Below, one piece after another: positions 15,123 to 24,630 of a stretch of 33,345 nt of DNA. Where the stretch lies: NCBI GenBank assembly GCA_947476555.1, contig CANJRI010000023.1, positions 1 to 33,345 on the forward strand. The letters are read 5' to 3'. The notes under the pieces are model-generated. The model saw nothing but the letters and a program-made list of their open reading frames with translations. It made no database searches and was not told the DNA's origin. Position numbers and translations under genes: made by a program. The DNA is from Caulobacteraceae bacterium (GTDB lineage: Bacteria; Pseudomonadota; Alphaproteobacteria; Caulobacterales; Caulobacteraceae). Position 1 is the stretch's first letter. Each line of letters begins with the position of its first letter.

Positions 15123-16049
15123 ATGGCTATGGTCGAAAACCGAAACGATAAGCCCGGCCGGACCGGCGCCCACCGCGAGCGTCGCGGCTGGCTGTCGCGG
15201 ATCGCGCCCGGCGTGCAGGGCGCCTTCGCCAAGCGCGAGACGCCCGAGAACCTCTGGGTGAAGTGCCCCGAGACCGGCGAGATGATCTACCGGCCGGACC
15301 TGGACGCGGCCCTGTGGGTGACCCCGTCGGGCCACCACATGCGGATCGGGACCGCTGAGCGCCTGCGCTACACCTTCGACGACGGCGCCTACGAGCGGAT
15401 CGCCTCGCCGATCGTCAGGGACGACCCGCTGGCCTTCCCGGACGTGAAACCCTACGCCGAGCGCCTGAAGAGTTCGCGCATCGCCACCGGCGAGCAGGAT
15501 TCCATGGCCATCGCCTTTGGCGAGATCGACGGCCAGTCGGCGGTGGTGCTGGTGCAGGACTTCGCCTTCATGGGCGGCTCCCTGGGCATGGCGGCCGGTG
15601 AATGCTTCATCAAGGCGGCCGAGACCGCGGTGGCGCGCGGGGCGCCGCTGATCATCTTCACCGCCTCCGGCGGGGCGCGGATGCAGGAAGGCACGCTGTC
15701 GCTGATGCAGATGGCGCGCACCACCCTGGCGCTGAACGCGGTCAAGGACGCCGGCCTGCCCTATGTGGTGGTGCTGACCGACCCGACCACCGGGGGCGTG
15801 CTCGCTTCCTACGCCATGCTCGGCGACATCCACCTGGCCGAGCCGAACGCCACCATCGGCTTCTCCGGCCGACGGGTGATCGAGCAGACCATCCGCGAGA
15901 CCCTGCCCGCGGGCTTCCAGAAGTCGGAGTTCCTGGTGGAGCGGGGCATGCTGGACAAGGTGGTTCCGCGTTCCGAGCTACCTTCCGTGCTGGGCTCGAT
16001 CCTGAAGACGCTTATGATGGGGCGTGAGCGCCTTTCCACCGCAGCCTGA
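15123..16049 (+). CDS. accD: Acetyl-CoA carboxylase carboxyltransferase subunit beta
   Basis: A 308-residue subunit that, with AccA, transfers the carboxyl group from biotin to acetyl-CoA, the first committed step of fatty-acid synthesis. The crotonase-like core is complete (SMAIAFGEIDG, FMGGSLGMAAGE, ASGGARMQEG, DPTTGGVLASYAMLGD, FSGRRVIEQT). The N-terminal zinc-ribbon region is degenerate: only Cys48 of four expected cysteines remains (KCPETGEMIYRPDL, then WVTPSGHHM). As I recall, this loss is shared by other alphaproteobacterial AccD proteins. Two starts are possible (ATG 15123 or 15129). It begins 6 bases after trpA and overlaps folC. Confidence 0.96.
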   Translation: MAMVENRNDKPGRTGAHRERRGWLSRIAPGVQGAFAKRETPENLWVKCPETGEMIYRPDLDAALWVTPSGHHMRIGTAERLRYTFDDGAYERIASPIVRDDPLAFPDVKPYAERLKSSRIATGEQDSMAIAFGEIDGQSAVVLVQDFAFMGGSLGMAAGECFIKAAETAVARGAPLIIFTASGGARMQEGTLSLMQMARTTLALNAVKDAGLPYVVVLTDPTTGGVLASYAMLGDIHLAEPNATIGFSGRRVIEQTIRETLPAGFQKSEFLVERGMLDKVVPRSELPSVLGSILKTLMMGRERLSTAA

Positions 16050-17382
16050 CGTCGCCGTCGATCCCGGCTTTGACCCCATCCGCGTCTCCGACGCGGTGGT
16101 CGAGCGGCTGCGGGCGCGCCACCCCACCCTGATCGATCTCTCCACCGGCCGCGTCGAGCGGCTGCTGGCCGCGCTCGGCGACCCGCAGCGGCTCCTTCCC
16201 CCCGTGATCCATGTGGCGGGCACCAACGGCAAGGGCTCGACGGTGGCCTATCTGCGCGCGATCGGCGAGGCCGCCGGCCTGCGGGTCCACGCCCTGACCT
16301 CGCCGCACCTGGTGCGATTCGCCGAGCGCATCCGGCTGGCCGGCGCCCTGATCGGCGACGCGCAGCTGCGCGACCTGATCGAGCGCGTGGAAGCGGCGAA
16401 CGGCGACCAGCCGATTAGCTTCTTCGAGATCACCACGGTGATCGCCCTGCTGGCCTTCGCCGAGACGCCCGCCGACCTTTGCGTCGTGGAGGTGGGGCTG
16501 GGCGGCCGGTTCGACGCCACCAACGTCTTCGACGCGCCCGCCGTCAGCGTCATCACCCCGGTGGATCTGGACCATCTGGAGTTCCTGGGGCCCGGCCTGC
16601 CGAAGATCGCCTGGGAGAAGGCCGGGATCATCAAGCGGGCCCGCCCCGTCGTGGTCGCCCGACAGGCGGACGAGGCCCTGGACATCATCGAGCGCGAGGC
16701 CGACGCGCGCATGGCGCCGATGCTGCTGATGGGCCGCGACTTCGACGCCTGGGAGGAGCGGGGGCGGCTCTTGGTGCAGATGCCAGAGCGGTTGCTGGAC
16801 CTGCCGGCGCCGAGCCTGTTCGGCGGCTACCAGTTCGACAATGCGGGGGTGGCGGTGGCCGCCGCCCTGATGCTGGACCACGACCTTTCCGACGAGGTGC
16901 TGGGGCAGGGCGTGGCCTCGGCGGTGTGGCCGGCCCGGTTCCAGCGGCTGACCGCCGGTCCCCTCGCCGCCCTGGCCAAGGCGCGGGGCGCGGACCTGTG
17001 GCTGGATGGCGGCCACAACCCGCACGCCGGCGAGGCCCTGGCCGAGGCCGCCTCGCGACTGATCGACCGGGACGCCCGGCCGCTGACCCTGGTGGTGGGC
17101 ATGTTCGCGCGCAAGGACGCCGAGGGGTTCCTGAGGGCCTTCTCGGAGATGCGGCCGCGGGTGATCTGCACGACGTTCGAGTCGGAGCATGCGGCGAGCG
17201 CCGAGGATCTGGTGGATGCCGCCGCCAAGGCCGGGCTCAGCCCGGAGACGGCGGCCAATGTCATGGACGGCGTCGCGCGCGCACTGGAGGCTGACGGACC
17301 GGCCCCGCATGTGCTTGTCTGTGGCGGTCTGCATTTCGCCGGCGAGGTGCTGGCGATGAGTCCGGAGACGTGGCCGAGCTAA
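16024..17382 (+). CDS. folC: Bifunctional dihydrofolate/folylpolyglutamate synthase
   Basis: A 452-residue ATP-dependent ligase that adds glutamate to dihydropteroate and then to folates. Mur-ligase-like features are present: the P-loop AGTNGKGST (65-73), the folate-loop signature TSPHLVRFAERIR, FEITT, the catalytic VVEVGLGGRFDATN, DHLEFLG, and DGGHNPHAGEAL in the C-terminal domain. GTG 16024 is used as the start and overlaps accD by 26 bases in another frame. The accD-folC order is common in proteobacteria. The ribosome site is weak, as expected for a coupled gene. Confidence 0.95.
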   Translation: MSAFPPQPDVAVDPGFDPIRVSDAVVERLRARHPTLIDLSTGRVERLLAALGDPQRLLPPVIHVAGTNGKGSTVAYLRAIGEAAGLRVHALTSPHLVRFAERIRLAGALIGDAQLRDLIERVEAANGDQPISFFEITTVIALLAFAETPADLCVVEVGLGGRFDATNVFDAPAVSVITPVDLDHLEFLGPGLPKIAWEKAGIIKRARPVVVARQADEALDIIEREADARMAPMLLMGRDFDAWEERGRLLVQMPERLLDLPAPSLFGGYQFDNAGVAVAAALMLDHDLSDEVLGQGVASAVWPARFQRLTAGPLAALAKARGADLWLDGGHNPHAGEALAEAASRLIDRDARPLTLVVGMFARKDAEGFLRAFSEMRPRVICTTFESEHAASAEDLVDAAAKAGLSPETAANVMDGVARALEADGPAPHVLVCGGLHFAGEVLAMSPETWPS

Positions 17383-17398
17383 GGAGGGGGCCAGCCTG

Positions 17399-17647
17399 AT
17401 GTTCCAGAAGAAAGCCCTGCGCCTGTCGCTGCCGATCCCGTGGCTGGTCACCCTGGCCGTGGCCCTGGTCGCGCTCTGGCTGCTGATCCACACCTACGGC
17501 ATGACCGGGCCCGTCCTGATCGGCTGGCTGGTCGCTTGGCTGGTGGTCAGCCGCGCGGTGAACTGGTTCGTGGCCCGGAACCGCAAGGCGTTGCGGTCGG
17601 GCGGGCCGGGGACCGATGGGGAAGCGTCGGGCGACGGCCAACCCTAG
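17399..17647 (+). CDS. Small two-helix membrane protein of unknown function
   Basis: An 82-residue protein. Two hydrophobic segments (about 13-31, PWLVTLAVALVALWLLI, and 36-54, TGPVLIGWLVAWLVVSRAV) are joined by a short turn, with basic residues at both the N-terminus and after the second helix, and a Gly-rich soluble tail. AAGGAGG lies 11 bases before the ATG. It is 16 bases after folC and probably on the same transcript. No family could be named. Confidence 0.7.
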   Translation: MFQKKALRLSLPIPWLVTLAVALVALWLLIHTYGMTGPVLIGWLVAWLVVSRAVNWFVARNRKALRSGGPGTDGEASGDGQP

Positions 17648-17649
17648 GA

Positions 17650-17795
17650 TGTCATCCCGGTTTCGCGCAGCGAAGACCGGGACCCATGGTCACTAAGGCT
17701 GGCGTTTTCCTACAGCGTCGCCGCGGCGACCTCTCCTGGAATCTCGGAGATCATGGGTCCCGGACAAGCCGCTGACGCGGCTTTCCGGGATGACA
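17650..17795. repeat. Palindromic intergenic element (REP-like)
   Basis: The left end (TGTCATCCCGG, then CCGGGACCCATG) is repeated in inverted form at the right end (CATGGGTCCCGG, then CCGGGATGACA), with inner hairpins in each arm, including AAGCCGC/GCGGCTT (17766-17772 and 17777-17783). The element fills the gap between a + strand gene and trxA on the minus strand, so it may also terminate both. Elements with TCATCCCGG ends are familiar from Caulobacterales and other alphaproteobacteria. Confidence 0.7.
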
Positions 17796-17802
17796 GGACG
17801 TT

Positions 17803-18132
17803 TTAGGCCGCCACGCCGGCCTCGTTGAGCCATTCCAGGATCTTCTGCTTGGGCATGGCGCCGACCTTCATCGAGGCCATCTGGCCGCCCTTGAACAGCA
17901 TCATGGTCGGGATGCCGCGCACGCCGTAGCGCGAGGGGGTCGTGGGGCTGTCCTCGATGTTCAGCTTGGCCACCGTGACCTTGCCGCCCAGTTCGTCCGA
18001 GATCTGCTCGAGCGCCGGCGCGATCTGTTTGCAGGGGCCGCACCACTCCGCCCAGAAGTCGACCAGCACCGGGCCCTCGGCCTGCAGGACGTCCTTCTCG
18101 AAGGAATCGTCGGTGATCTTCACGGTAGCCAT
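17803..18132 (-). CDS. trxA: Thioredoxin
   Basis: A 109-residue cytoplasmic dithiol reductase. The active site is WCGPC (Cys31 and Cys34), the cis-proline loop is RGIPTMM, and the preceding VDFWAEW strand is standard. The open frame runs further upstream, but ATG 18132 matches the family N-terminus and has GAGAGGAG about 8 bases upstream. It follows addA with an 82-base gap; the addA-trxA order is known in alphaproteobacteria. The palindromic element at 17650-17795 lies directly after the stop. Confidence 0.97.
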   Translation of the reverse strand: MATVKITDDSFEKDVLQAEGPVLVDFWAEWCGPCKQIAPALEQISDELGGKVTVAKLNIEDSPTTPSRYGVRGIPTMMLFKGGQMASMKVGAMPKQKILEWLNEAGVAA

Positions 18133-18214
18133 GGAAAAGCTCCTCTCGCGGACGCCCGTCGAACGCGGCGCCCGCTTCTTTGATCCGCCGATGTAGGCGG
18201 GCCACCCACAGGTA

Positions 18215-21200
18215 TCAACCGGTCCGGCCAAGCTCGGCAAGGGTTCGGGCCAGCAGGTTTTCTGGAAGCGGCATGAGCCTTGGGCCATCCGTCCACACCA
18301 GCGCCGCGCTTATCGCCCGCCCCGGGAACACCTCGGCGAGCACGGCGGCGTAGAGCGCCATCTGGCGCAGATAGACCGGATCGGCGTCCTCGATCCGGGC
18401 CGGCGACGGGCGATTGGTCTTGAAATCGACCACCAGCACGCGGCCCGGCAGCACCACGAGCCGGTCGATGCGGCCGGAGATCGAAAGGCCGGCCGGCAGG
18501 GCGGCGGCGGAGCCGGCTATGGCGACCTCGGCCCGGCTGCCCGGGCCGAACACCTCCGCGAACTGGGCGTCGCGGAGGACGCCGAGGGCGGCGGCGGTCA
18601 TCTCGGCGCGCTGGTCGGGAGCGAGGTCGCGCTCGCGGGCCAGCAGGGCCTCGGAGCCGGCCTCCCAGCCTTCGGGCGGCAGGTCGGGCAGGAGCTGCAG
18701 CAGGCGGTGGATCAACTCGCCGCGCCTGAAACGGCCGAGGCCGCCCGCCGCCGCCAGCGGAGAGGGGGCGGCGACCCGGGCGCCTTCCCCGAGGTCGGAG
18801 GGCGAGGCGTAGCGGGCGAAGGCTTCCGTGGGCGCGGCGGCGCGGGCCCAGGCTGGCAGGGCCTGTTCGGTCGGCCCGGCGCCGACCTCGCGCGGCAGGA
18901 CCTCGGGGTCGGGGCCGTAGCGGCGGATCAGCATGTCGCCGCAGGCGGTGTGGCGGAGGTGCGGGGCGATCCGGTCCTCCTCCAGCGCCGCCGAGAGGGC
19001 GCCCCACCAGCCCTTGATGTTCTCTTCCTTGGCGTTCTCCGCCGCCCGCCCGCAGAGTACCAGCCGGTCGCGGGCGCGGGTCAGGCCAACGTAGAGCAGG
19101 CGGTAGGCTTCGTTCTCGTCCCGTTGGGCGCGACGCTCGCGGGCGGCCGCGGAGACCTCGCAGTCGCGGGCGCCGGAGGAACACCAGAGGAAGCCGCCGT
19201 CCTCGGTCTCCATCAGCGGTGAGCCGCGCTGGGTGCGGGAAAGGGTGGTTTCCGGCAGGAAGACGATCGGCGCCTCCAGGCCCTTGGCGCCGTGGGCGGT
19301 CATCACCCGCACCTGGCCGGCCGGGGCCTCCATCTCGCGCTTGACGGTGATGTCCAGGCCCGCGAAGGCGGCGGCGAGGCTTTCGAGATCGTGGACGCCG
19401 CGCTGCTCGGCGGCCAGGACCTGGGACAGGAATTCGTCGAGGGCGTCCTGCGCTTCCTCGCCCAGGCGGCGCAGCAGCCGCGCGCGCATGGAGCGTCCGT
19501 CGGGCGCGGCGAGGCCTAGAATCCGCGCGTAGAACTCGAAGGGCCGCAGCGCGCGGCCGGTCTCGATGGCGCCGGAGAGGAAGGCGGCGGCAGCGGCCCA
19601 GGCCGGTGCGGCGCGAAGCTGGTCCCAAAGGTTCGCCTCGCGCCGATGGGCCAGGGCGTAGAGCGCCTCGTCGTCGGCGTCGCAGAACGGGCTTTTCAGC
19701 AGGGCGGCCAGGTTCAGCTCGTCGCCGGGGAACAGGGCGAAGCGGGCCAGGGCCATGAGATCGTCGAAGACGATATGGCCTGAGAGCGCCAGCCGGTCGG
19801 CGCCGGCCACCGGGATGCCCTCGTGCTTGAGGGCGCGCAGGATCTCCTCGAACAGCGCCCGGCGCCGGCGCACCAGGATCAGCACGTCGCCGGCCGTGGC
19901 CGGACGGCGGACGCCCAGCTCCTTGTCGTGCACCGCGTCGCCCCGGGCGATGAGGTCCTTGATCTCGCAGGCGATCTTGCGGGCCAGGCGGCGGTTGGCG
20001 CTGGTCGCCGGCTCGGCGTCCAGCGGGGCGTCCCAGGCCAGGCGCTCCTCGCCCTTCTCCTCGCGCTCCAGCGGCCAGACGTCGACGCAGCCGTCGTCGG
20101 TGCGGACCGCGAGGTGCCTGACCTCCTCGGGCTCCAGGCGCGGCTGGATGGCACCGGCCAGCTCCGGCGGGGCGAACACGGCGTCGACGAAGGAAAGCAC
20201 CTGGGGCGTGGAGCGCCAGGAGGCCAGCAGATCCACCCGCTCGAAGCGCATCCCGGCGCCGCTGGCGCGGTCGCGGTGGAACTCGAACTTGCGGGTGAGC
20301 AGCTCCGGCTGAGCGCCCTGGAAGGAATAGATCGACTGCTTCTCGTCGCCGACCACGAACATGTTGCGCTGACGGGCAAGGCCCTCCCGCGCGCCGGCCC
20401 CGGCGAAGAACTCGCCGGTCAGGGCGTCGACGATAGCCCACTGGTCGGCGGCGGTGTCCTGCGCCTCGTCCACCAGGATGTGGTCGATGCCGCCGTCGAG
20501 CTTGTAGAGCACCCAGGCGGCGGCGGGCCGGCTGGCCAGCAGAGCCCGCGTCTTTTCGATCAGGTCGGCGAAGTCGAGGGCGCCGGAGAAGGTCTTCTCC
20601 TGGCGGTAGGCCACGAGGTAGGCGCTGGCCAGGGTCAGGGCGTAGGCGGTGTCCTGGGCGACCTGGGCGGCGCGGAAACGCTGGCGGGCGGCCTCCAACC
20701 GGTCCTGCTCGGACAGCAGGGCCTGGCGCAGGTCCTCGCGGGCCTTCAGGCCGCTGGTCTTGGCGACCCAGGTCCTGGGATCGCCCTCGCCCTCCTTGGT
20801 GAACAGCGCCTCCAGGGCGCGGTCGAAGGTCGGCGCGCCGGCGACCTCCGCGAGCTGGGCGGCGCAGCGCTGGTCGGTGACCCCCCCCAGGGTGAGGGCG
20901 TCGGCCGCTTCGCGCCAGAGCGCGCGGTCGAGGTGGGCGACGGCCTCGTCAGCGATGGCCTCCGGCGAGGTTCCGGGCGGCAGGCCGACGGCCGACCAGG
21001 CCCAGGCGATCGCGCCCTCAAGGCCTCCTTCGCGGGCCAGGAAGGCAGCGAGCGCGCCGCGTCTGGCCTCGAACTCGGCGAACATCGCCTGGAAGCTCTG
21101 GAAGTCGAGGGCCACGGAGAGGCGGGCGTAGGCCTCGGCGACCTCGCCGGGATGGGCCAGGGCGTAGCGAGCCACCGCCGCCCGCGCTGAGCCAACAACC

Positions 21201-21673
21201 GCTGCCGCGGCGGCGTCGTCCATGACTCGGAAACCCGGTGAGATGCCGGCCTCCAGGGGGAAGCGCCGCAGCAGCTTCTCGCAGAAGGCGTGGATGGTCT
21301 GGATCTTCAGGCCGCCGGGGGTCTCCAGGGCGCGGGCGAAAAGGGCGCGGGCGTCGGAGAGGGCCTTGCGGTCGAAACCGGCGGCGGGGCGGTCCTCGAG
21401 GACGGCGAGCTTGGCCCGCAACTCGGCGTCGGGCAGCACCGACCAGCTTCCCAGGAGGCCGAACAGCCGGCGCTGCATCTCGGCCGCGGCGGCCTTGGTG
21501 TAGGTGACGCAGAGGATCGCCTGGGGCTCGGCGCCGGCCAGCAGCAGGCGGGCGACCCGGTCGATCAGGGTCTTGGTCTTGCCCGAGCCGGCGTTGGCGG
21601 TGACGAAGGCCGAGAGGGTCGGGTCGGCGGCCAATTGCTGTGGATCGGGGCGCTGCGGATCGGGGACGCTCAT
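18215..21673 (-). CDS. addA: Double-strand break repair helicase-nuclease AddA
   Basis: A 1152-residue UvrD-type helicase fused to a nuclease domain; with AddB it resects double-strand ends for RecA loading. The Walker A motif is at 28-33 ([12 protein letters not shown]), motif Ia is [13 protein letters not shown], Walker B is [15 protein letters not shown] and motif III follows ([16 protein letters not shown]). Motifs IV-VI are visible around [18 protein letters not shown] and [14 protein letters not shown]. The C-terminal RecB-like nuclease has IDRLVV and VVDFKTNR (Asp1083, Lys1085). The start used is ATG 21673, which overlaps the addB stop (ATGA); an upstream in-frame ATG (21703) is less likely. 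Confidence 0.96.
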   Translation of the reverse strand: MSVPDPQRPDPQQLAADPTLSAFVTANAGSGKTKTLIDRVARLLLAGAEPQAILCVTYTKAAAAEMQRRLFGLLGSWSVLPDAELRAKLAVLEDRPAAGFDRKALSDARALFARALETPGGLKIQTIHAFCEKLLRRFPLEAGISPGFRVMDDAAAAAVVGSARAAVARYALAHPGEVAEAYARLSVALDFQSFQAMFAEFEARRGALAAFLAREGGLEGAIAWAWSAVGLPPGTSPEAIADEAVAHLDRALWREAADALTLGGVTDQRCAAQLAEVAGAPTFDRALEALFTKEGEGDPRTWVAKTSGLKAREDLRQALLSEQDRLEAARQRFRAAQVAQDTAYALTLASAYLVAYRQEKTFSGALDFADLIEKTRALLASRPAAAWVLYKLDGGIDHILVDEAQDTAADQWAIVDALTGEFFAGAGAREGLARQRNMFVVGDEKQSIYSFQGAQPELLTRKFEFHRDRASGAGMRFERVDLLASWRSTPQVLSFVDAVFAPPELAGAIQPRLEPEEVRHLAVRTDDGCVDVWPLEREEKGEERLAWDAPLDAEPATSANRRLARKIACEIKDLIARGDAVHDKELGVRRPATAGDVLILVRRRRALFEEILRALKHEGIPVAGADRLALSGHIVFDDLMALARFALFPGDELNLAALLKSPFCDADDEALYALAHRREANLWDQLRAAPAWAAAAAFLSGAIETGRALRPFEFYARILGLAAPDGRSMRARLLRRLGEEAQDALDEFLSQVLAAEQRGVHDLESLAAAFAGLDITVKREMEAPAGQVRVMTAHGAKGLEAPIVFLPETTLSRTQRGSPLMETEDGGFLWCSSGARDCEVSAAARERRAQRDENEAYRLLYVGLTRARDRLVLCGRAAENAKEENIKGWWGALSAALEEDRIAPHLRHTACGDMLIRRYGPDPEVLPREVGAGPTEQALPAWARAAAPTEAFARYASPSDLGEGARVAAPSPLAAAGGLGRFRRGELIHRLLQLLPDLPPEGWEAGSEALLARERDLAPDQRAEMTAAALGVLRDAQFAEVFGPGSRAEVAIAGSAAALPAGLSISGRIDRLVVLPGRVLVVDFKTNRPSPARIEDADPVYLRQMALYAAVLAEVFPGRAISAALVWTDGPRLMPLPENLLARTLAELGRTG

Positions 21674-24630
21674 TCCTCGCCCTCCTCCCCGCTGGTGGAC
21701 CATTCGAACACCCGCGCCAGATGGTCGTAGTCGCTCATCCGGGCCTTCACGAACTGCGGGGCCACGCGGGAGAGGTAGGGCTGGTCCGGGTCGTCGAAGC
21801 GGCCGATCAGCTCGACGAGGCCGGCGAGGGCGCGGCCGGCGGCGTCCTCGCTCTCCGGACCCGCGGCGGCCCGGGTCTCCACCTTGCCGGCGGGCTTGCG
21901 GCCGGTGACTTCCAGATAGGTCAGGTCGCCCGGGCTGGGGCGTCCGAGACCCGGAAAGCCGCCGCCCGCCAGGATCGCGGCGGTGAGGGTGAGCTGGGGC
22001 GAGAACCCGGTGGAGACTTCCTTCTTCGAAGGCGCCTTGCCGGTCTTGTAGTCGAGCACGTGCCCGAAGCCGTCCTGGGTGACCTCCACGCGGTCCGCCT
22101 TGGCCTTGATGACGAAGGGGCCGGCGACCGTCTCGACCGTGAGGCCGCCCTCCACCTCGACATGGATGGCCCGACCGTCGCGGCGTTCGCCCTCGATCTC
22201 CGCCACCCAGGCCACGGCCTCCCGGGCCAGCGAACGCTCGCGGGCCATGGCTTCCGCCGGCATGCCGGCCTCGACCAGGGCGTCCAGATAGAGCCGTTCG
22301 AAGATCGCGGCGGCGTCCGGCGGCAGGGCGCCCGGGTGGGCCAGGGCGAAGCGCTCGAAAGCCAGGTGGATGGCCGTGCCGCGCGCCCTGACATCGACCG
22401 GCTCATCGGGACGTTCCAGGGCGCGGAGCTTCAGGATATCCCGCGCCCAGACGGCGTAGGGATCGCGGGTCAGGGTCTCGACGCGGGTGACGAACAGCTG
22501 GCGCGGGCGGTGGGCCAGGGGCGGGCGCGGCGCGGGACGCTTGGCGGGGGCGTAGGCGTCGGGCGCGTCGAGGGCGCGGACCCAGGCCAGGACTTCGGGC
22601 CGGCCGGCGATCGGCGCGCCGGCCCCGCACGCCAGGGTCTCCAGTCGCCAGAGCCAGCGGGACTTCACCGACGGCGATCCCTCGCGCCGTTCGGTGTGCA
22701 GCAGGATCACCTCGGGCGCGCAGGCGGCCTGGGCGAAGTCGTGGGCCGAGAGGCCGACGCGGCGCTCGGGCGACGGCAGGCCGAGGCTGGCGCGCATCGG
22801 CCGGGAGAGGAAGGGATCGAGGGGGCCGCCCGCCGGCCAGACGCCCTCCTCCAGGCCGGCGACGATCAGCCGGTCGGCGCGCACCAGCCTGGCCTCGATG
22901 GCGCCCAGGATACGCAGGCGCGGATGGGTCGCGCCGCCGGTGCGGACGGTTTCGCCGTCCATCAGCTTGCCCAGCCAATCGGCGAAGCCGCGGGGGGTCA
23001 CGGGGGGCAGGTCCTGGCCATCGTGGATCAGGCCGGAGAGCAGGCGGCCCATGGTCTCGCCGCCGGGCCCGGCCCAGAGGCCGGCCGGATCGGCCAGCGC
23101 CTCCATGGCGGCGGTCAGCCGGCGGGCGACCTCGCCCGGGGGGTCGGCCTCATCGGTGAAGGCCAGGGACTCGATGACGACGCGGAGCCGGCGGGCGAGG
23201 CCGAGGGCGTCGGGGCCCTCGGCGCGCGCCTCCAGCTCGTCCCAGGCCCGGGGACGACGGCCGCGCAGGGCCTTGCGCTCAAGGGCGGCCAGGGCCTCGG
23301 GCGGGGTGTCGACAAGCGGGTGCTTCAGGAGGGCCAGGATCGTGACGGGATCCAGTGGGTCGATGGCCGCCCTGGCGAGCAGACCGGCCAGGGCGCCGGC
23401 CCGGCAGCCGGCGAGGCTTTCGCCGGCCGAGGAGTCGGGGACGATCCCCCAACGGCCCAGACGGGCGGTGACGCGGCGGGCCAGGCCCTTGTCCGGGGTG
23501 ACCAGGGCGGCGGTGCGGCCGGGCGTTTCCAGGGCCTCGCGCAGCAGCAGGGCGGCCGCGGTCGCGGCGGCTTCCTCGGTGGGCGCGTTGAGGAGCGAGA
23601 GGCCGGCCAGGCCTTCCGCGATGGGGTCGACCCCTTCACGCGCGCCCTCGGCCCTGAGAGCGGCGATCACCTCCAGCCAGTCGGCGGTCTCCTCGGCGGG
23701 ACGCAGGGCCTCGTTGACCACCCGACGGCGCCAGCGCCCGACGCTGTCAGGACCCAGGGAGGCCGGCCAGACGGCGACCTCGGCCTTGCGCACGCCGGCG
23801 TCGTCCAGCAGGCGCTTGAGCGCGGCCTGGGGATGCTGGACATCGATCGCCGCCCAGGCCTTGTCGGCGAGGCCTTCGTCCAGGCCCGGCAGCACGACGC
23901 AGCCTTGCGGGGCGGCGGCGACCACGGCGAGGAGCGCGCGGGCCGCCGGGACCGTGCCGGTGGAGCCGGCCGCGACCAGGACGCCGGGCGGGGGCTTCAG
24001 CGACCACGCCTCGGCCAGCCGGCGCAGGAGCGCGACACGCCGGGCGCTGACGTCGGCGACGCCGAGATCGGCGAGGCGCCGGGGCCAGGCGATGAGGGCC
24101 GCCTCCAGGAACTCGCGGGAGACCCGCCAATGCTCGGCGAGGTCGGCCTCGACGAGGCCGGCCAGGCGCTCGCCGATCTCCACCTCCTCGATCTGCAGGC
24201 CGTCGAGGAAGGCGCCCAGGGCGTCGGCCAGCTCCAGGAAACCGGAGGCGGTGGGGGTGCGTCCGGGTAGCAGGTGGGCGTGGTCGGCGACCAGCCGGGT
24301 GAGCTCGAAGCGGCGGCGCAGGGGCTCGATGGCGGCGGGCAGGTCGAGGGCCAGGTCGCCGGGCTCGAAGGGCGGCTCGCCGGCCTCCATGTCGCCCAGC
24401 GGCCGCATCTGCGGCGGCAGGATCGCGCGCCCGCCGCCGGCCGCCACGAAGGCGTCGGCCAGGGCCCGGGCGCCCCGGCGGGTGGGGACCAGGACGATGG
24501 CTTCGGAGAGGGCTTCCGGGCCGAGGGGCGCCAGGGCCTCGACCAGCCCCCGGGCCAGGTCCTCCGCGAACGGCCGATGCGCCGGGATGTTGAACCAGCG
24601 CGGACCGGGCCGTTCGAAAAAGGCGGTCAC
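21670..24630 (-). CDS. addB: Double-strand break repair protein AddB
   Basis: A 986-residue partner of AddA, of the alphaproteobacterial type. The N-terminus (FNIPAHRPFAEDLARGL, then IVLVPTRRGARALADAF) replaces the Walker A-bearing start of Bacillus AddB, so ATP binding is probably absent. The middle is helicase-like. The C-terminal PD-(D/E)XK nuclease carries IKAKADRVEV, LDYKTGKAPSKKE and a downstream Gln-rich motif (FSPQLTLTA). No iron-sulphur cysteine cluster is evident. GTG 24630 is chosen because it overlaps the murU stop as GTGA; the frame continues upstream only as a basic, murU-overlapping extension. Confidence 0.94.
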   Translation of the reverse strand: MTAFFERPGPRWFNIPAHRPFAEDLARGLVEALAPLGPEALSEAIVLVPTRRGARALADAFVAAGGGRAILPPQMRPLGDMEAGEPPFEPGDLALDLPAAIEPLRRRFELTRLVADHAHLLPGRTPTASGFLELADALGAFLDGLQIEEVEIGERLAGLVEADLAEHWRVSREFLEAALIAWPRRLADLGVADVSARRVALLRRLAEAWSLKPPPGVLVAAGSTGTVPAARALLAVVAAAPQGCVVLPGLDEGLADKAWAAIDVQHPQAALKRLLDDAGVRKAEVAVWPASLGPDSVGRWRRRVVNEALRPAEETADWLEVIAALRAEGAREGVDPIAEGLAGLSLLNAPTEEAAATAAALLLREALETPGRTAALVTPDKGLARRVTARLGRWGIVPDSSAGESLAGCRAGALAGLLARAAIDPLDPVTILALLKHPLVDTPPEALAALERKALRGRRPRAWDELEARAEGPDALGLARRLRVVIESLAFTDEADPPGEVARRLTAAMEALADPAGLWAGPGGETMGRLLSGLIHDGQDLPPVTPRGFADWLGKLMDGETVRTGGATHPRLRILGAIEARLVRADRLIVAGLEEGVWPAGGPLDPFLSRPMRASLGLPSPERRVGLSAHDFAQAACAPEVILLHTERREGSPSVKSRWLWRLETLACGAGAPIAGRPEVLAWVRALDAPDAYAPAKRPAPRPPLAHRPRQLFVTRVETLTRDPYAVWARDILKLRALERPDEPVDVRARGTAIHLAFERFALAHPGALPPDAAAIFERLYLDALVEAGMPAEAMARERSLAREAVAWVAEIEGERRDGRAIHVEVEGGLTVETVAGPFVIKAKADRVEVTQDGFGHVLDYKTGKAPSKKEVSTGFSPQLTLTAAILAGGGFPGLGRPSPGDLTYLEVTGRKPAGKVETRAAAGPESEDAAGRALAGLVELIGRFDDPDQPYLSRVAPQFVKARMSDYDHLARVFEWSTSGEEGEE

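Noticed and set aside
15123-16049. accD as a degraded gene because of the missing cysteines
   Set aside because: The carboxyltransferase core is complete, the length is normal, and the loss fits what I know of alphaproteobacterial AccD.
16012-17493. A 493-residue minus-strand frame opposite folC
   Set aside because: Antisense shadow rich in Gln, His and Arg without family features; folC is clear on the + strand.
18120-20441. A 773-residue minus-strand open frame overlapping addA and trxA
   Set aside because: It is a shifted-frame shadow of addA with extreme Arg/Pro/Gly content; it conflicts with two recognised genes.
21640-24270. An 876-residue open frame on the + strand opposite addB
   Set aside because: It is antisense to a well-supported gene. 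The Gly/Gln/Arg-rich low-complexity composition is what high-GC third-position bias produces in the opposite frame. It has no domain I recognise.
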